From Methylocystis sp. KS32 (GTDB taxonomy: Bacteria; Pseudomonadota; Alphaproteobacteria; Rhizobiales; Beijerinckiaceae): a stretch of DNA of 64,000 nt. The translations under genes were made by a program, and so were the position numbers. The stretch is from assembly GCA_002862095.1 (NCBI GenBank), contig PHSQ01000002.1, positions 186,001 through 250,000 on the forward strand, given 5' to 3'. A model generated the notes under the pieces. It saw only the letters and a program-made list of their open reading frames with translations. It did no database searches and was not told the origin of the DNA. Shown here in pieces: positions 34,843 through 43,167 of this stretch; within the stretch, counting starts at the first letter, position 1; each line of letters starts with the position of its first letter.

Positions 34843-35670
34843 TCAACCCGAAAGCTCTCCAGCCCTGCGGCGCGCGGCCTCCACCGTGCGCTTCAGTAAG
34901 GACTTCATGCCATCATCGGCCATCAACACCCCCAAAGCCGCAGCCGTGGCGCCGCCGGGCGAAGTGACGTTTTCACGCAAAACCATAGGCGTGATTTGTT
35001 CAAAGCGGCGCATCAATTCCCCCGCCCCAGAAACTGTCGCTCGCGCGAGACGCATGGACAATTCCTCTGGCAGTCCGGCCTCGACTCCTGCCGCCGCCAT
35101 GCACTCCGTAAGGTAGAAAACATAGGCGGGCCCGCAGCCGGAAACCGCCGTCACGGCGTCGATTAAGTTTTCTTCTTCGACCCATTCGACGGAGCCCGCG
35201 CCCGAGAGCAAGGCCTGAGCGATCGCGCGTTGTTCCTCGCTGGTCGTCTCGTTCGCGAAAGCTCCCGACACGCCGCGACCGATCGCCGCCGGCGTGTTGG
35301 GCATCGCGCGGACGAAGGCGCCGGCGGACAAACGGCGGGTAAGATCGGCGACCCTTTTGCCGGCGAGAATGGATATGACAAGCGTTCCTGGTCCGGTCAG
35401 CGGTTTTATCGCCGGCGCAACCGATTCGAGCATCTGCGGCTTTATCGCGAGAAGCAGAACGTCCGCCGGCGCGTCCCGCGCGGCCGCCGAGGCTCTGAGT
35501 TCAAAACTCTTCTCGCGGCAAAGGCGTTCAAGCTCCGCCGAGGGATGCGGCTCGATGACCTGAACCTTGGCGCCGCCGCTAAATCCGGCGAGGAGCGCCG
35601 AACCCATTTTTCCGGCGCCAATGAAGGCGATAGAAAGCTTTGACAGATCGCCCGGAGATATTGCGCTCAC
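34843..35670 (-). CDS. proC: Pyrroline-5-carboxylate reductase
   Basis: Last step of proline synthesis (P5C + NAD(P)H to proline). 275 aa from GTG 35670, which overlaps the ybjN stop as GTGA; the frame further upstream is a shadow. Rossmann motif 'IAFIGAGKMGSALLAGF', 'VLLAIKPQML', 'FVRAMPNTPAAIGRGVSG' and 'DAVTAVSGCGPAYVFYLTE' are diagnostic; the C-terminal 'LRENVTSPGGATAAAL' signature is complete. Confidence 0.94.
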   Translation of the reverse strand: MSAISPGDLSKLSIAFIGAGKMGSALLAGFSGGAKVQVIEPHPSAELERLCREKSFELRASAAARDAPADVLLLAIKPQMLESVAPAIKPLTGPGTLVISILAGKRVADLTRRLSAGAFVRAMPNTPAAIGRGVSGAFANETTSEEQRAIAQALLSGAGSVEWVEEENLIDAVTAVSGCGPAYVFYLTECMAAAGVEAGLPEELSMRLARATVSGAGELMRRFEQITPMVLRENVTSPGGATAAALGVLMADDGMKSLLKRTVEAARRRAGELSG

Positions 35671-36170
35671 GCCTCGCCTTTCGTCTCGAAGGTTGCCGCC
35701 TCTAACGCTTCCCTCGCGCTTTTGCCTGACCAAAGCACGAATTGAAAGGCTTGGTAATAGCGCTCGCACGCCGCGAGCGCGCTATCGAGAAGCGCGGCGC
35801 ATTGTTGTCCTGACGGCTGCGCGCCCCCGACCAGCAACAAACCATGCCGATGCATGACAACCCCTTCCTTGGGCCAAAGGTCGAAGTGGCCTGTCCAGAG
35901 TTGCTCGTTGATCGCTGCGATAAGGCTCGCGATTTCGGCGCGCCGGCGGTCTGGAGTCTTAAGATCGAAAGCGCAGCTGACATGCAGGGTTTCGAGGTCG
36001 GCCAGCCAGGTGAACGCGACATGATAGTCGGTCCAACGGCCAGCGACCGAGATGCAGATTTCATCCTCGTCGTCGCGGTCGAACGACCAGTCGTTCGTCG
36101 AGGCGAGTTGTTCCACGACGTCAACCGGATGTTCCGCGCGATCTTTTTCTTTTTCCGATACGATCAGCAT
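35667..36170 (-). CDS. YbjN domain-containing protein
   Basis: 167 aa with the YbjN (type III secretion chaperone-like) fold: 'NDWSFDRDDEDEICISVAG', 'YHVAFTWLADLETLHVSCAF' and 'LIAAINEQLWTGHFDLWPKE'. Role unknown; in alphaproteobacteria it regularly precedes proC. Coupled to proC by a 4-bp overlap. Confidence 0.9.
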   Translation of the reverse strand: MLIVSEKEKDRAEHPVDVVEQLASTNDWSFDRDDEDEICISVAGRWTDYHVAFTWLADLETLHVSCAFDLKTPDRRRAEIASLIAAINEQLWTGHFDLWPKEGVVMHRHGLLLVGGAQPSGQQCAALLDSALAACERYYQAFQFVLWSGKSAREALEAATFETKGEA

Positions 36171-36471
36171 TAGCTAACCTTTAATGAACGCCCCAACACG
36201 CGGCGTGGAACTTTAAGCGGCGTTGCGACGCATGGCGCCCAGGCGCTTGAGTTACGGGCGGCCGGATCGAATCGACATATTTCCTTATAGCCGATCCCAC
36301 TGACTCCCGGCCAGTTTCACCTTGCGCGGACCACGGCGTGGCCTCTTTGCCTCCGCTGGACAGTGAAAGATTCTCGCCCCGCGGTCTAGAGTCCTTGAAC
36401 TCATTCCACAATTTGCGAGGGGCGTTGGGGGCAAAAATCTCTGGATAAGTCCTTATTGGTCGGCGCCCTAT
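36171..36471. other. Intergenic region upstream of ybjN
   Basis: Nothing recognised; a 76-codon minus-strand ORF has no familiar sequence. It contains the promoter of ybjN-proC. Confidence 0.4.
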
Positions 36472-36497
36472 AAAAAACGCGGCCCAACGGGCCGCGC
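36472..36497 (-). terminator. Rho-independent terminator of the L,D-transpeptidase gene
   Basis: GCGGCCC (36479-36485), loop AAC, GGGCCGC (36489-36495). On the minus strand the stem leads into TTTTTT (36472-36477). Confidence 0.82.
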
Positions 36498-36526
36498 CAA
36501 AAAGCAGAACTTCTCGGGTGGAGAGC

Positions 36527-37090
36527 TCAGGGCTCCATGATAACGGGAGAACCGACGCCCACGCGATTATAAAGATCGGCCACGTCCTCGTTGAGCATCC
36601 TTATGCAACCATAGGAGGCGGCGGTGCCGATGGAGGAGCGCATCTTGTTGGTTGTGCCGTGAATCGCGACCTGGAAGCGATCGAGGGTCAAAGCGCGCGC
36701 ACCCATTGGATTATGGGGAGAGCCGCCTCTGATGAAGCCGGGAAGCTCGGGATGGTCATGCTTGACGACGGCCGGCGGAACCCAATCGGGGTTGACATAT
36801 TTTCCCTCGATGGCGGCGTAGCCCGACCATTCCTTTCCGGCTTTTGGAACCGCGACCGGATAGCTTATTGCGACGCCTTGCCCTACCACGAGAAACAACT
36901 TGCGCTGGCGGGCGCTGATCACGATCGTCCCGGGCTGAACCGAAGGAGAAAAAGAAACCATGTTCCGCGCCGCCGCCTCTTGCGGCGCATAGACGGCGCC
37001 GAGGCAAACAACCGCGCTGACGGCGAGAGCATTCAACATGCGCGCGCGCGCAGCGCGCCCAAACAGCAAAAACAGGCCCATGGGCTTCAC
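36527..37090 (-). CDS. L,D-transpeptidase (YkuD/ErfK family)
   Basis: 187 aa. Signal segment 'LNALAVSAVVCLGAVYAP', then the YkuD catalytic domain with 'IVISARQRKLFLVVGQGVAI' and the active-site block 'AIHGTTNKMRSSIG' then 'SYGCIRMLNEDVADLY' (HxxT...SxGCxR, nucleophile Cys). Periplasmic enzyme for 3-3 peptidoglycan cross-links or lipoprotein attachment. A terminator follows 30 bp on. Divergent from the TIR-PAN gene. Confidence 0.93.
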   Translation of the reverse strand: MKPMGLFLLFGRAARARMLNALAVSAVVCLGAVYAPQEAAARNMVSFSPSVQPGTIVISARQRKLFLVVGQGVAISYPVAVPKAGKEWSGYAAIEGKYVNPDWVPPAVVKHDHPELPGFIRGGSPHNPMGARALTLDRFQVAIHGTTNKMRSSIGTAASYGCIRMLNEDVADLYNRVGVGSPVIMEP

Positions 37091-37395
37091 CCTTACGCTT
37101 GGCGCTAAAAGGCCAAATGGATCGTGACAAAAATCATTCTATCTTTCGCCGCATTTTTGTCGAAAGGTTCCTCGACTTTCGGTTAGTGGATATCCCTAAG
37201 AATTCGTTAGCTGTTACTGTTTCGCCACAGTCGGCCGGAATTGTCTCTGGGAACCGTTCTTCCCGCTCATCGCCCCCTGCCCTTTTCCAGAGCCGAAAAG
37301 GAACTGAATCGGGCGCGAATGCGCGAACGGGGCGCCGCCCCCACGGTGAAGCGGCGGTCGATAAATCGACCAAAGCCCACGGCGAGGAGTTTGTC

Positions 37396-39192
37396 TTGTC
37401 TGACGTTTTCATGAGTTGCGCCCGCGAGGACGAAGAGCGCGCCGCCCTGCTCGTAGAGAAGCTGAACACTCTCGGGCTCAATGTATGGCGGCCAACGCCC
37501 AACGAGAATTGGGACGACAACGAGATCGGCAAACAGTTGAGCGGATCGAAAGTCGTCGTCGTTTGTTGGACGAGGAACTCGGTCAACTCCGTGCGCGTCA
37601 ACGGCGAAGCCTCGGTCGCCCAATCAAACGAAAAACTTCTCGCCTGCAAGCTGGATGAGTGCAAGACCCCGCTTCAGTTTCAATCGAGCGCCTCCCCCGA
37701 TCTTTCGGGCTGGCGAGGCGAGAGCGACCATCCCGGCTGGCGCGGCCTGATTGAAAAGCTCGGCTCCCGCCTGGGCCGGCCGGGGCTGTCCGCGCTCGCC
37801 GAGGCCCTTGGCGGCGCAAGCGACCGTGAATTGCTGACGTGGACACAGCGCTTCGCCGACGATCCGCACGCGAGAACGCTCCGCGGCGAAATCGAAAAAA
37901 GAGAACGGGGTCGTTTCGAGCAAGAAATGGCCGCGGCGCGCAAGGCGCTTTCCGATGCGCCAAAGCTGTTCGACGAATCGAAGAACAACATTCTCGACGC
38001 GTGCTCGACCAGCTTCGAGAAATGGATCTCGGACCTCGAGAACGCCTCATATGACGCACGCCCAAATGTAGCGAGCGCATTGGCCTCGCCGGAGTGGCTC
38101 GATTCCGGAGCCGTGCAGCGGCTCACCGCCGAGCGCGACGCGGCCGTGAAGGAATTGCAATCCGCGAAGGAAGCGCGCGACGAGGCTTCGACACGAGCCC
38201 AAAAAGCGATCGAAACCAGCGACGCGGCGTTACTGGAGGCCAAACGAGCCCGCGACGCTCTGGCCGAAGCCGCGTCGCGACAGGCTTACGCCAAGGAAGC
38301 CGCGCCGCGCGCGCCCAAATGGTTCGTCGCGGCTTGCCTCGCGTCCGCGCTGGCGGGAGGCCTCGGATACAGAACCATAGCTGGACCCAGCTCGGAAACG
38401 GCCGAGACCGCGGAGCAGACGAGACAACAGCTCGCTCTGAGCAGCGGCGAATTGCAAAAGGCCAGCGCGGAACTCGCCTCCGCCAAGGACGATCTTAAGG
38501 CCCGCGACCAGACGATAGAAGAGCTGCGCCATTGGAACACCCAGATCGAGGAAAAAAACGCCGCCATGAAGAGCGCCAGTGAAAAGGCGGCGAAAATTCA
38601 GGCGGCCCTGGATGCGGCCAACGCCCGGCTCGAAAGTCTTCAGGGCGCGGCGCCCGCCTCCGCGAAGACCGCGGTCGGATTGGCGCTCGAACCCGCCGCG
38701 CCAGAGCAGCCGCAAAAGCGTCAGGCGATCAAATTCACCACCTTCGACAGCGGCGACATTCAAGGGGTCGACCTGGAGAAGCGCTCCAGTCCAAGCGTTG
38801 AGGATTGCGCCGCCGTCTGCCGCGACAATCCCGCCTGCCGGGGCTATAGCTACGACAAGTGGAACCATATCTGCTTTCCCAAATCCGGTCTCGGCCGTTT
38901 GAGACTCGAGCCAAGGGCGATTTCCGGCGTGGTCGAGGGCTCGCCGCCCCCGAAACTCGCGACGTCCCGCGTGACGATGGAGCACTATAATGGAAGAGCT
39001 TTCCCCGGCGCCGGCTTCAAGACCGCGTTGGTTGAAGGACCCGACGAGTGCGCGGAAATCTGCAGACGCGAGCAACCCTGCGTGGCTTACACATTTTTCT
39101 GGACCACCGGGAAATGCCGCCTCCTCGATACCACGGGAGAATATTTTCCAGATCGGGACGCCGAGAGTGGCGGAAAAAAACAGGCGCGCTAG
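37396..39192 (+). CDS. TIR-domain protein with coiled coils, one membrane helix and two PAN/Apple-like domains
   Basis: 598 aa if started at TTG 37396, which has GGCGAGGAG six bases upstream; the frame is open back to 37099. Residues 1 to about 125 are a TIR-like domain: 'LSDVFMSCAREDEERAALL', 'GLNVWRPTPNENWDDNEIGK', 'VVVVCWTRNSVNS' and a Glu at residue 71 in 'NGEASVAQSNEKL', where TIR NADases carry the catalytic Glu. Coiled coil spans about 236-301, a membrane helix 308-325 ('KWFVAACLASALAGGLGY') and a second coiled coil 334-416. Two Cys-rich modules, about 446-513 and 526-586, have identical spacing C-x3-C-x5-C-x11-C (C471/475/481/493 and C552/556/562/574), as in PAN/Apple domains. Topology suggests cytosolic TIR and periplasmic ligand-binding modules. 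Function unknown. Confidence 0.8.
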   Translation: MSDVFMSCAREDEERAALLVEKLNTLGLNVWRPTPNENWDDNEIGKQLSGSKVVVVCWTRNSVNSVRVNGEASVAQSNEKLLACKLDECKTPLQFQSSASPDLSGWRGESDHPGWRGLIEKLGSRLGRPGLSALAEALGGASDRELLTWTQRFADDPHARTLRGEIEKRERGRFEQEMAAARKALSDAPKLFDESKNNILDACSTSFEKWISDLENASYDARPNVASALASPEWLDSGAVQRLTAERDAAVKELQSAKEARDEASTRAQKAIETSDAALLEAKRARDALAEAASRQAYAKEAAPRAPKWFVAACLASALAGGLGYRTIAGPSSETAETAEQTRQQLALSSGELQKASAELASAKDDLKARDQTIEELRHWNTQIEEKNAAMKSASEKAAKIQAALDAANARLESLQGAAPASAKTAVGLALEPAAPEQPQKRQAIKFTTFDSGDIQGVDLEKRSSPSVEDCAAVCRDNPACRGYSYDKWNHICFPKSGLGRLRLEPRAISGVVEGSPPPKLATSRVTMEHYNGRAFPGAGFKTALVEGPDECAEICRREQPCVAYTFFWTTGKCRLLDTTGEYFPDRDAESGGKKQAR

Positions 39193-39198
39193 AAGCTG

Positions 39199-40080
39199 AT
39201 GGGAATGACCGAGTCGCCCCCCCTCATCTTCGACCGCGCCTTGGCGCGCGACCGCCTTTCGCGCGCACTCGACAAGGGCGGCCCCGATTTTCTCGTGCAA
39301 CGCGCCGCCGAGGATTTGCGCGACCGTCTACTTTCGATCCACAGGGAATTTCCCCGCGCGCTCGATCTCGCGACCCCGACGCCGCATTTCGCCGACGTCC
39401 TGGCCGGGCGCGGGCGGGCGGCGCTGCGGGCGGCGGCGGCTTTCGGCTCGGGCGAAAAAGGTCCGCGCATTTTTGCCGACGAGGAGGCGCTGCCCTTCGC
39501 GCCACGGTCCTTCGATCTGATCGTTTCGGGTTTGGCCCTGCATTGGGTCAACGATCTTCCCGGTGTTTTCGCTCAGGTGAAGCGCTGCCTCGCTCCCGAT
39601 GGCCTCTTCCTCGCCTGCATGGCGGGCGGATCAAGCCTCATCGAATTGCGCGCCGCCCTGGCGCAGGCGGAAGCCGAGATTCTGAACGGCGCCAGCCCGC
39701 GCGTCTCGCCTTTCGTGGAGGTGCGCGATCTCGGCTCGCTGTTGCAGCGCGCCGGCTTCGCCCTCCCCGTGACCGACGCCGACGTGTTCACGCTGCGCTA
39801 TGATTCGATGTTCGCGCTTTGCAACGAACTGCGGGCGATGGGCGCCGCCAATGCGCTGGCGCAGCGCTCGCGCCGACCGTTGCGCCGCTCGGTTTTCCTG
39901 CGCGCCGCCGAAATCTACGCCGAAAAATTCTCCGACCCCGACGGACGCGTTCGGGCGAGCTTCGAAATCATCTGGCTCTCCGGCTGGGCGCCGCATGAGA
40001 GCCAGCAGAAGCCGCTGAAACCGGGTTCGGCGCGGATGCGGCTGGCGGACGCGCTGAAGGCGGGACGAGAAGAGCCGTGA
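39199..40080 (+). CDS. SAM-methyltransferase-like protein (NDUFAF5/BioC group) with degenerate motif I
   Basis: 293 aa, 7 bp after the TIR-PAN gene; ATG 39205 is an alternative start. 'PPLIFDRALARDRLSRALDK' and 'FLVQRAAEDLRDRLLSI' are the N-terminal hallmark of the NDUFAF5-like group; 'EEALPFAPRSFDLIVSGLAL' and 'HWVNDLPGVFAQVKRCLAPD' are methyltransferase motifs post I to III. The SAM-binding GxGxG is replaced by 'ALDLATPTPHFADVLAG', so cofactor binding may be altered. Mitochondrial NDUFAF5 hydroxylates a complex I arginine; that function here is family inference. Confidence 0.8.
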   Translation: MGMTESPPLIFDRALARDRLSRALDKGGPDFLVQRAAEDLRDRLLSIHREFPRALDLATPTPHFADVLAGRGRAALRAAAAFGSGEKGPRIFADEEALPFAPRSFDLIVSGLALHWVNDLPGVFAQVKRCLAPDGLFLACMAGGSSLIELRAALAQAEAEILNGASPRVSPFVEVRDLGSLLQRAGFALPVTDADVFTLRYDSMFALCNELRAMGAANALAQRSRRPLRRSVFLRAAEIYAEKFSDPDGRVRASFEIIWLSGWAPHESQQKPLKPGSARMRLADALKAGREEP

Positions 40081-40105
40081 GAAAGACCGCTGTCATCCGA
40101 TTGAT

Positions 40106-41023
40106 CTACAAAGCGGATCGCGCCGGAAAACCGAAGCGCGTCCCGAGGTCAAGTTGTTTGGAAATCGACCAGACCGCGGAAACGAGGGGCGAGGCCGGAT
40201 CGTTGTCGGGGGTGACAAGTCCAATACTCCGGTTCAATTCCGGCGTTAACGGTATGGCGGTCAGTTCTTCCCGCATCTCGAACAGGGCAAGCAGGCTGTG
40301 CGGCAAAATGCTGTGCATTCCGGCGTGGCGAACATTGGAATAAAGGGCGAATACGGAGTCGGTTTCCACAACGACGCGCGGTTCGACATCGGCTCTTCGA
40401 AACGCCGCGTCGATGATGCGGCGGTTTTGCATATTCCGCGTCAGAAGACACAAAGGCAACGCGGCGGAGTCCCGCCATGTTATCGACGTGGAGTCGCCGA
40501 ACGACGCGGCGTCGCGCGCGAGAAGCACATATCGCTCCCTGTAGAGGGGTAAGACCCGGAATCGCTCCAGGTTCTGGTCTTCGAGATAGGTCAGACCGAT
40601 ATCGAGCTCGAAATTATCCAGTCTGCGAATAATCTCTTCGTTGCTCAGAGACCGCACCATCTGGCGTATATCGGGATAGGCGTCCCAATACGGCCCCGTG
40701 AGCAGCGACACGATCGGCATGGTTGTCGGGATCGCGCCCAGACGCAGGGTTCCGGAGAGCCGCGTGCGGGAAATCGAGGCTTCCTGTCGCAGACTATCCC
40801 ATGCCGCGATGGCTTGCCGCGCCCAGCCCAAAATCCTTTCGCCGTCCTCCGTGAAACCGACGAACCGATGCCCTCTCTCGACGATGGCGACGCCCAGTTC
40901 CTCTTCGAGGTGCCGTATCGCGGCCGAAAGCGCGGGTTGCGAGACGTTACAGGCCTCCGCCGCGCGAGCGAAGTGCCGCTCCCGCGCCAGCGTCACCAGA
41001 TAGTCGAGCTGTCGAATAAACAT
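40106..41023 (-). CDS. LysR-family regulator
   Basis: 305 aa. HTH 'RQLDYLVTLARERHFARAAE' and 'ACNVSQPALSAAIRHLEEE', then a LysR effector domain with 'GTLRLGAIPTTMPIVSLL' and 'IILPHSLLALF'-type C-terminus. Same strand and 57 bp downstream of cyanase; formate dehydrogenase lies just beyond. LysR regulators of this branch are often found beside formate dehydrogenase genes, so control of the cyanase/formate group is plausible but not shown. Confidence 0.9.
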   Translation of the reverse strand: MFIRQLDYLVTLARERHFARAAEACNVSQPALSAAIRHLEEELGVAIVERGHRFVGFTEDGERILGWARQAIAAWDSLRQEASISRTRLSGTLRLGAIPTTMPIVSLLTGPYWDAYPDIRQMVRSLSNEEIIRRLDNFELDIGLTYLEDQNLERFRVLPLYRERYVLLARDAASFGDSTSITWRDSAALPLCLLTRNMQNRRIIDAAFRRADVEPRVVVETDSVFALYSNVRHAGMHSILPHSLLALFEMREELTAIPLTPELNRSIGLVTPDNDPASPLVSAVWSISKQLDLGTRFGFPARSAL

Positions 41024-41080
41024 CCTGGATTCCGTGAATCGAACGACGCTCTGGTTTTCAAGTTAATCGCTTTACCGGCT

Positions 41081-41563
41081 TCACCCCTCCCTGAATCCGT
41101 ATTCGGGAGTTTCCTCCGTCGCGCCATAATATTTATAGGGGAGAAACTTTCCCGACATGACGATCTTGACCCGATCGCCCCCACGATTCGCGAGGCGCGA
41201 TATTTCCATGTCGAAATCGATCGCCGACATGATGCCGTCGCCAAACTCTTCTTCGATAATGGCCTTCAAGGCCGGGCCATTCACCATCGTCAGTTCGTGA
41301 AACCGATAAAGCAGCGGATCCGTCGGCGGCATGGAGGTTCCGCGACAGGGCGTTTCGTTCAGCATCCGCTCCTCGCTCTCCGCGAGGCCGAACAGCCTGG
41401 CCGCCTTGCGCGCCAGCGGCTTTACCAGTTTCCCCTGACCCAGCAAGGCGCCGACGATCAAAATTTCGGACATGCCGCCGATTTCCCGCGCGATGAATCG
41501 CCATGTCCAGCCCCTCTCGCGTTTGATGTCGCGAATCTTTTCGGTCAACTGTTCCCGCGTCAT
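41081..41563 (-). CDS. cynS: Cyanate hydratase (cyanase)
   Basis: Converts cyanate and bicarbonate to ammonia and CO2 (via carbamate), detoxifying cyanate and supplying nitrogen. 160 aa from ATG 41563. The N-terminal helical domain 'MTREQLTEKIRDIKRERGWT' is followed by the catalytic domain 'LLYRFHELTMVNGPALKAII' and 'FGDGIMSAIDFDMEI', with the Arg, Glu and Ser of the cyanase active site in YRF, HEL and MSAID. Flanked by the LysR gene and formate dehydrogenase on the same strand. Confidence 0.94.
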   Translation of the reverse strand: MTREQLTEKIRDIKRERGWTWRFIAREIGGMSEILIVGALLGQGKLVKPLARKAARLFGLAESEERMLNETPCRGTSMPPTDPLLYRFHELTMVNGPALKAIIEEEFGDGIMSAIDFDMEISRLANRGGDRVKIVMSGKFLPYKYYGATEETPEYGFREG

Positions 41564-41609
41564 TTCCTGGCTTCTCCGCGAAGGCAAAATCCATCGGACC
41601 GCGCCGCGG

Positions 41610-41727
41610 CCAGAGCAAAATCCGAAAAAGTCTATCGACTTTTTCGATCAGATTTTGCTCCAGCTTTTTGAATCTGGAGCGATTTCTTATCGACCAGACG
41701 ATTCCGTCTGGTCGGAAAGCGCTCTGG
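41610..41727 (+). repeat. Dispersed ~115-bp inverted-repeat element, best-preserved copy
   Basis: Terminal CCAGAGC (41610-41616) and GCTCTGG (41721-41727). Inside are an AAAAAGTC/GACTTTTT hairpin, GAGC/GCTC blocks, and the CCAGACG-ATTC-CGTCTGG hairpin. It lies between fdh and cynS, where it could also act as a bidirectional or processing hairpin. Confidence 0.88.
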
Positions 41728-41781
41728 CCCGGCGCCGAATGTCGGCGCCGGCTCCCGACGTCGCCGCCTTTGGGCGACCTC

Positions 41782-42984
41782 TTATTTCTTCCTGAAGCGC
41801 GCGGCTTCCTCCGAACCGCCGGTCGCATCGCCTTCGCTATAGGAATGCGCGCCGACGCCCGCGAGCTTGCCGCCCTTCACGACGAGATATTCGTCGCGGA
41901 TCGGACGGTTTTCGAACCAGCATTCGAGAATCTCCCGCGTGCCGGCGGCGTAGCGAGTCTGCGCGGTCAGGCTGGTTCCCGAAATGTGCGGCGTCATGCC
42001 GTGATGCGGCATGGTTCTCCAGGGATGGTCGGCGGGCGCCGGCTGCGGGAACCAGACATCGCCCGCGTATCCGGCCAGTCGCCCGCTTTCCAGCGCGCGC
42101 ACGATCGCGTCGCGGTCACAGATTTTGCCGCGCGCCGTGTTGACGATATAGGAACCGCGTTTCATCCTCGCGAGCATCGCATCATTGAAAAGATGCTCGG
42201 TTTCGGGATGCAACGGGCAATTGATCGTGACCACGTCGCAAGCCTCGACCATGCTTTCCACGCTCGCATGAAACGTCAAGTTCAGCTCTTTTTCGACCGA
42301 TTCCGGCAGGCGGTGGCGATCGAAATAATGCAGACCGACATCGAAGGGCTTCAGGCGCCGCAACACGGCGAGACCAATGCGGCCGGCGGCGACCGTGCCG
42401 ACCTGCATGGCCTCCAGATCGTAGGAACGGGCGACGCAATCGGCGATATTCCAGCCGCCCTTCACGACCCATTGGTACGATGGAATGTAATTGCGCACGA
42501 GACCGAGGATCATCATGACCACATGCTCGGCGACGCTGATGCTGTTGCAGAAGGTGACTTCGGCGACGGTGATGTCGCGGTCCATGGCCGCTTGCAGATC
42601 GGTGTGATCGGAACCGATGCCAGCCGTGACGATCAGCTTCAGTTTGGAGGCTTTCGCAATCCGCTCGCGGGTCATATAGGCCGGCCAGAAAGGTTGCGAA
42701 ATGACGATATCGGCGTCGTGCAGCTCGCGGTCGAGCACGCTGTCGGCGCCGTCCTTGCTGGAAGTCACCACCAGTGTATGGCCGTTCGACTCCAGGAATT
42801 TGCGCAGCCCCAGTTCGCCCGACACGCTACCGAGCAGCGCGCCCGGCTTGAAGTCCACGGCCCTCGGCGTGGGCAGCGTCTGTCCGTCGGGGTAGATTCT
42901 GGGCTGCGCCACCTCGTCGCGCGCATAAGTTTTCGGATAGCCGTCGACCGGATCGTCGTACAGCACGCAAACTATTTTCGCCAT
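41782..42984 (-). CDS. fdh: NAD-dependent formate dehydrogenase, single-subunit metal-free type
   Basis: Oxidises formate to CO2 with reduction of NAD, the last energy-yielding step of C1 oxidation. 400 aa, the same length as the Pseudomonas sp. 101 enzyme, which it follows closely: 'MAKIVCVLYDDPVDGYPKTY', 'FWPAYMTRERIAKA', the NAD fold 'VGTVAAGRIGLAVLRRLKPF', 'VNTARGKICDRDA' with the substrate Arg region, 'TPHISGTSLTAQTRYAAGTR' with the catalytic His, and 'GAHSYSEGDATGGSEEAA'. D-2-hydroxyacid dehydrogenase superfamily, cytoplasmic. A 155-bp gap upstream holds its promoter. Confidence 0.96.
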   Translation of the reverse strand: MAKIVCVLYDDPVDGYPKTYARDEVAQPRIYPDGQTLPTPRAVDFKPGALLGSVSGELGLRKFLESNGHTLVVTSSKDGADSVLDRELHDADIVISQPFWPAYMTRERIAKASKLKLIVTAGIGSDHTDLQAAMDRDITVAEVTFCNSISVAEHVVMMILGLVRNYIPSYQWVVKGGWNIADCVARSYDLEAMQVGTVAAGRIGLAVLRRLKPFDVGLHYFDRHRLPESVEKELNLTFHASVESMVEACDVVTINCPLHPETEHLFNDAMLARMKRGSYIVNTARGKICDRDAIVRALESGRLAGYAGDVWFPQPAPADHPWRTMPHHGMTPHISGTSLTAQTRYAAGTREILECWFENRPIRDEYLVVKGGKLAGVGAHSYSEGDATGGSEEAARFRKK

Positions 42985-43136
42985 GGCCGTTATCTTCCCT
43001 TTTGAAGTACAATCTTTGCGTCGGAAGGCGCTTTTCGCTTCACCGCCGGGGAACCCGTCCGGCGCTCGCGAAGCCTGTAAATAGCGACAGGAAATCGAGG
43101 GTCTATTCGTTTCCGCGGATAGGACGATAACGCTCG

Positions 43137-43167
43137 CTTATGACGCGTCGAAAAGGCGCGTCATAAG
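43137..43167. promoter_or_regulatory. Perfect 11-bp inverted repeat between the glycosyltransferase and fdh
   Basis: CTTATGACGCG (43137-43147) and CGCGTCATAAG (43157-43167) with a 9-base loop. It overlaps the glycosyltransferase stop codon. No T-run on either strand, so a terminator is doubtful; a regulator site upstream of fdh is possible. Confidence 0.45.

Noticed and set aside
37099-37395. 99-residue N-terminal extension of the TIR-PAN protein
   Set aside because: Not TIR-like, begins in the promoter shared with the L,D-transpeptidase gene, and a TTG with GGCGAGGAG sits right at the TIR start; an intermediate start cannot be excluded.
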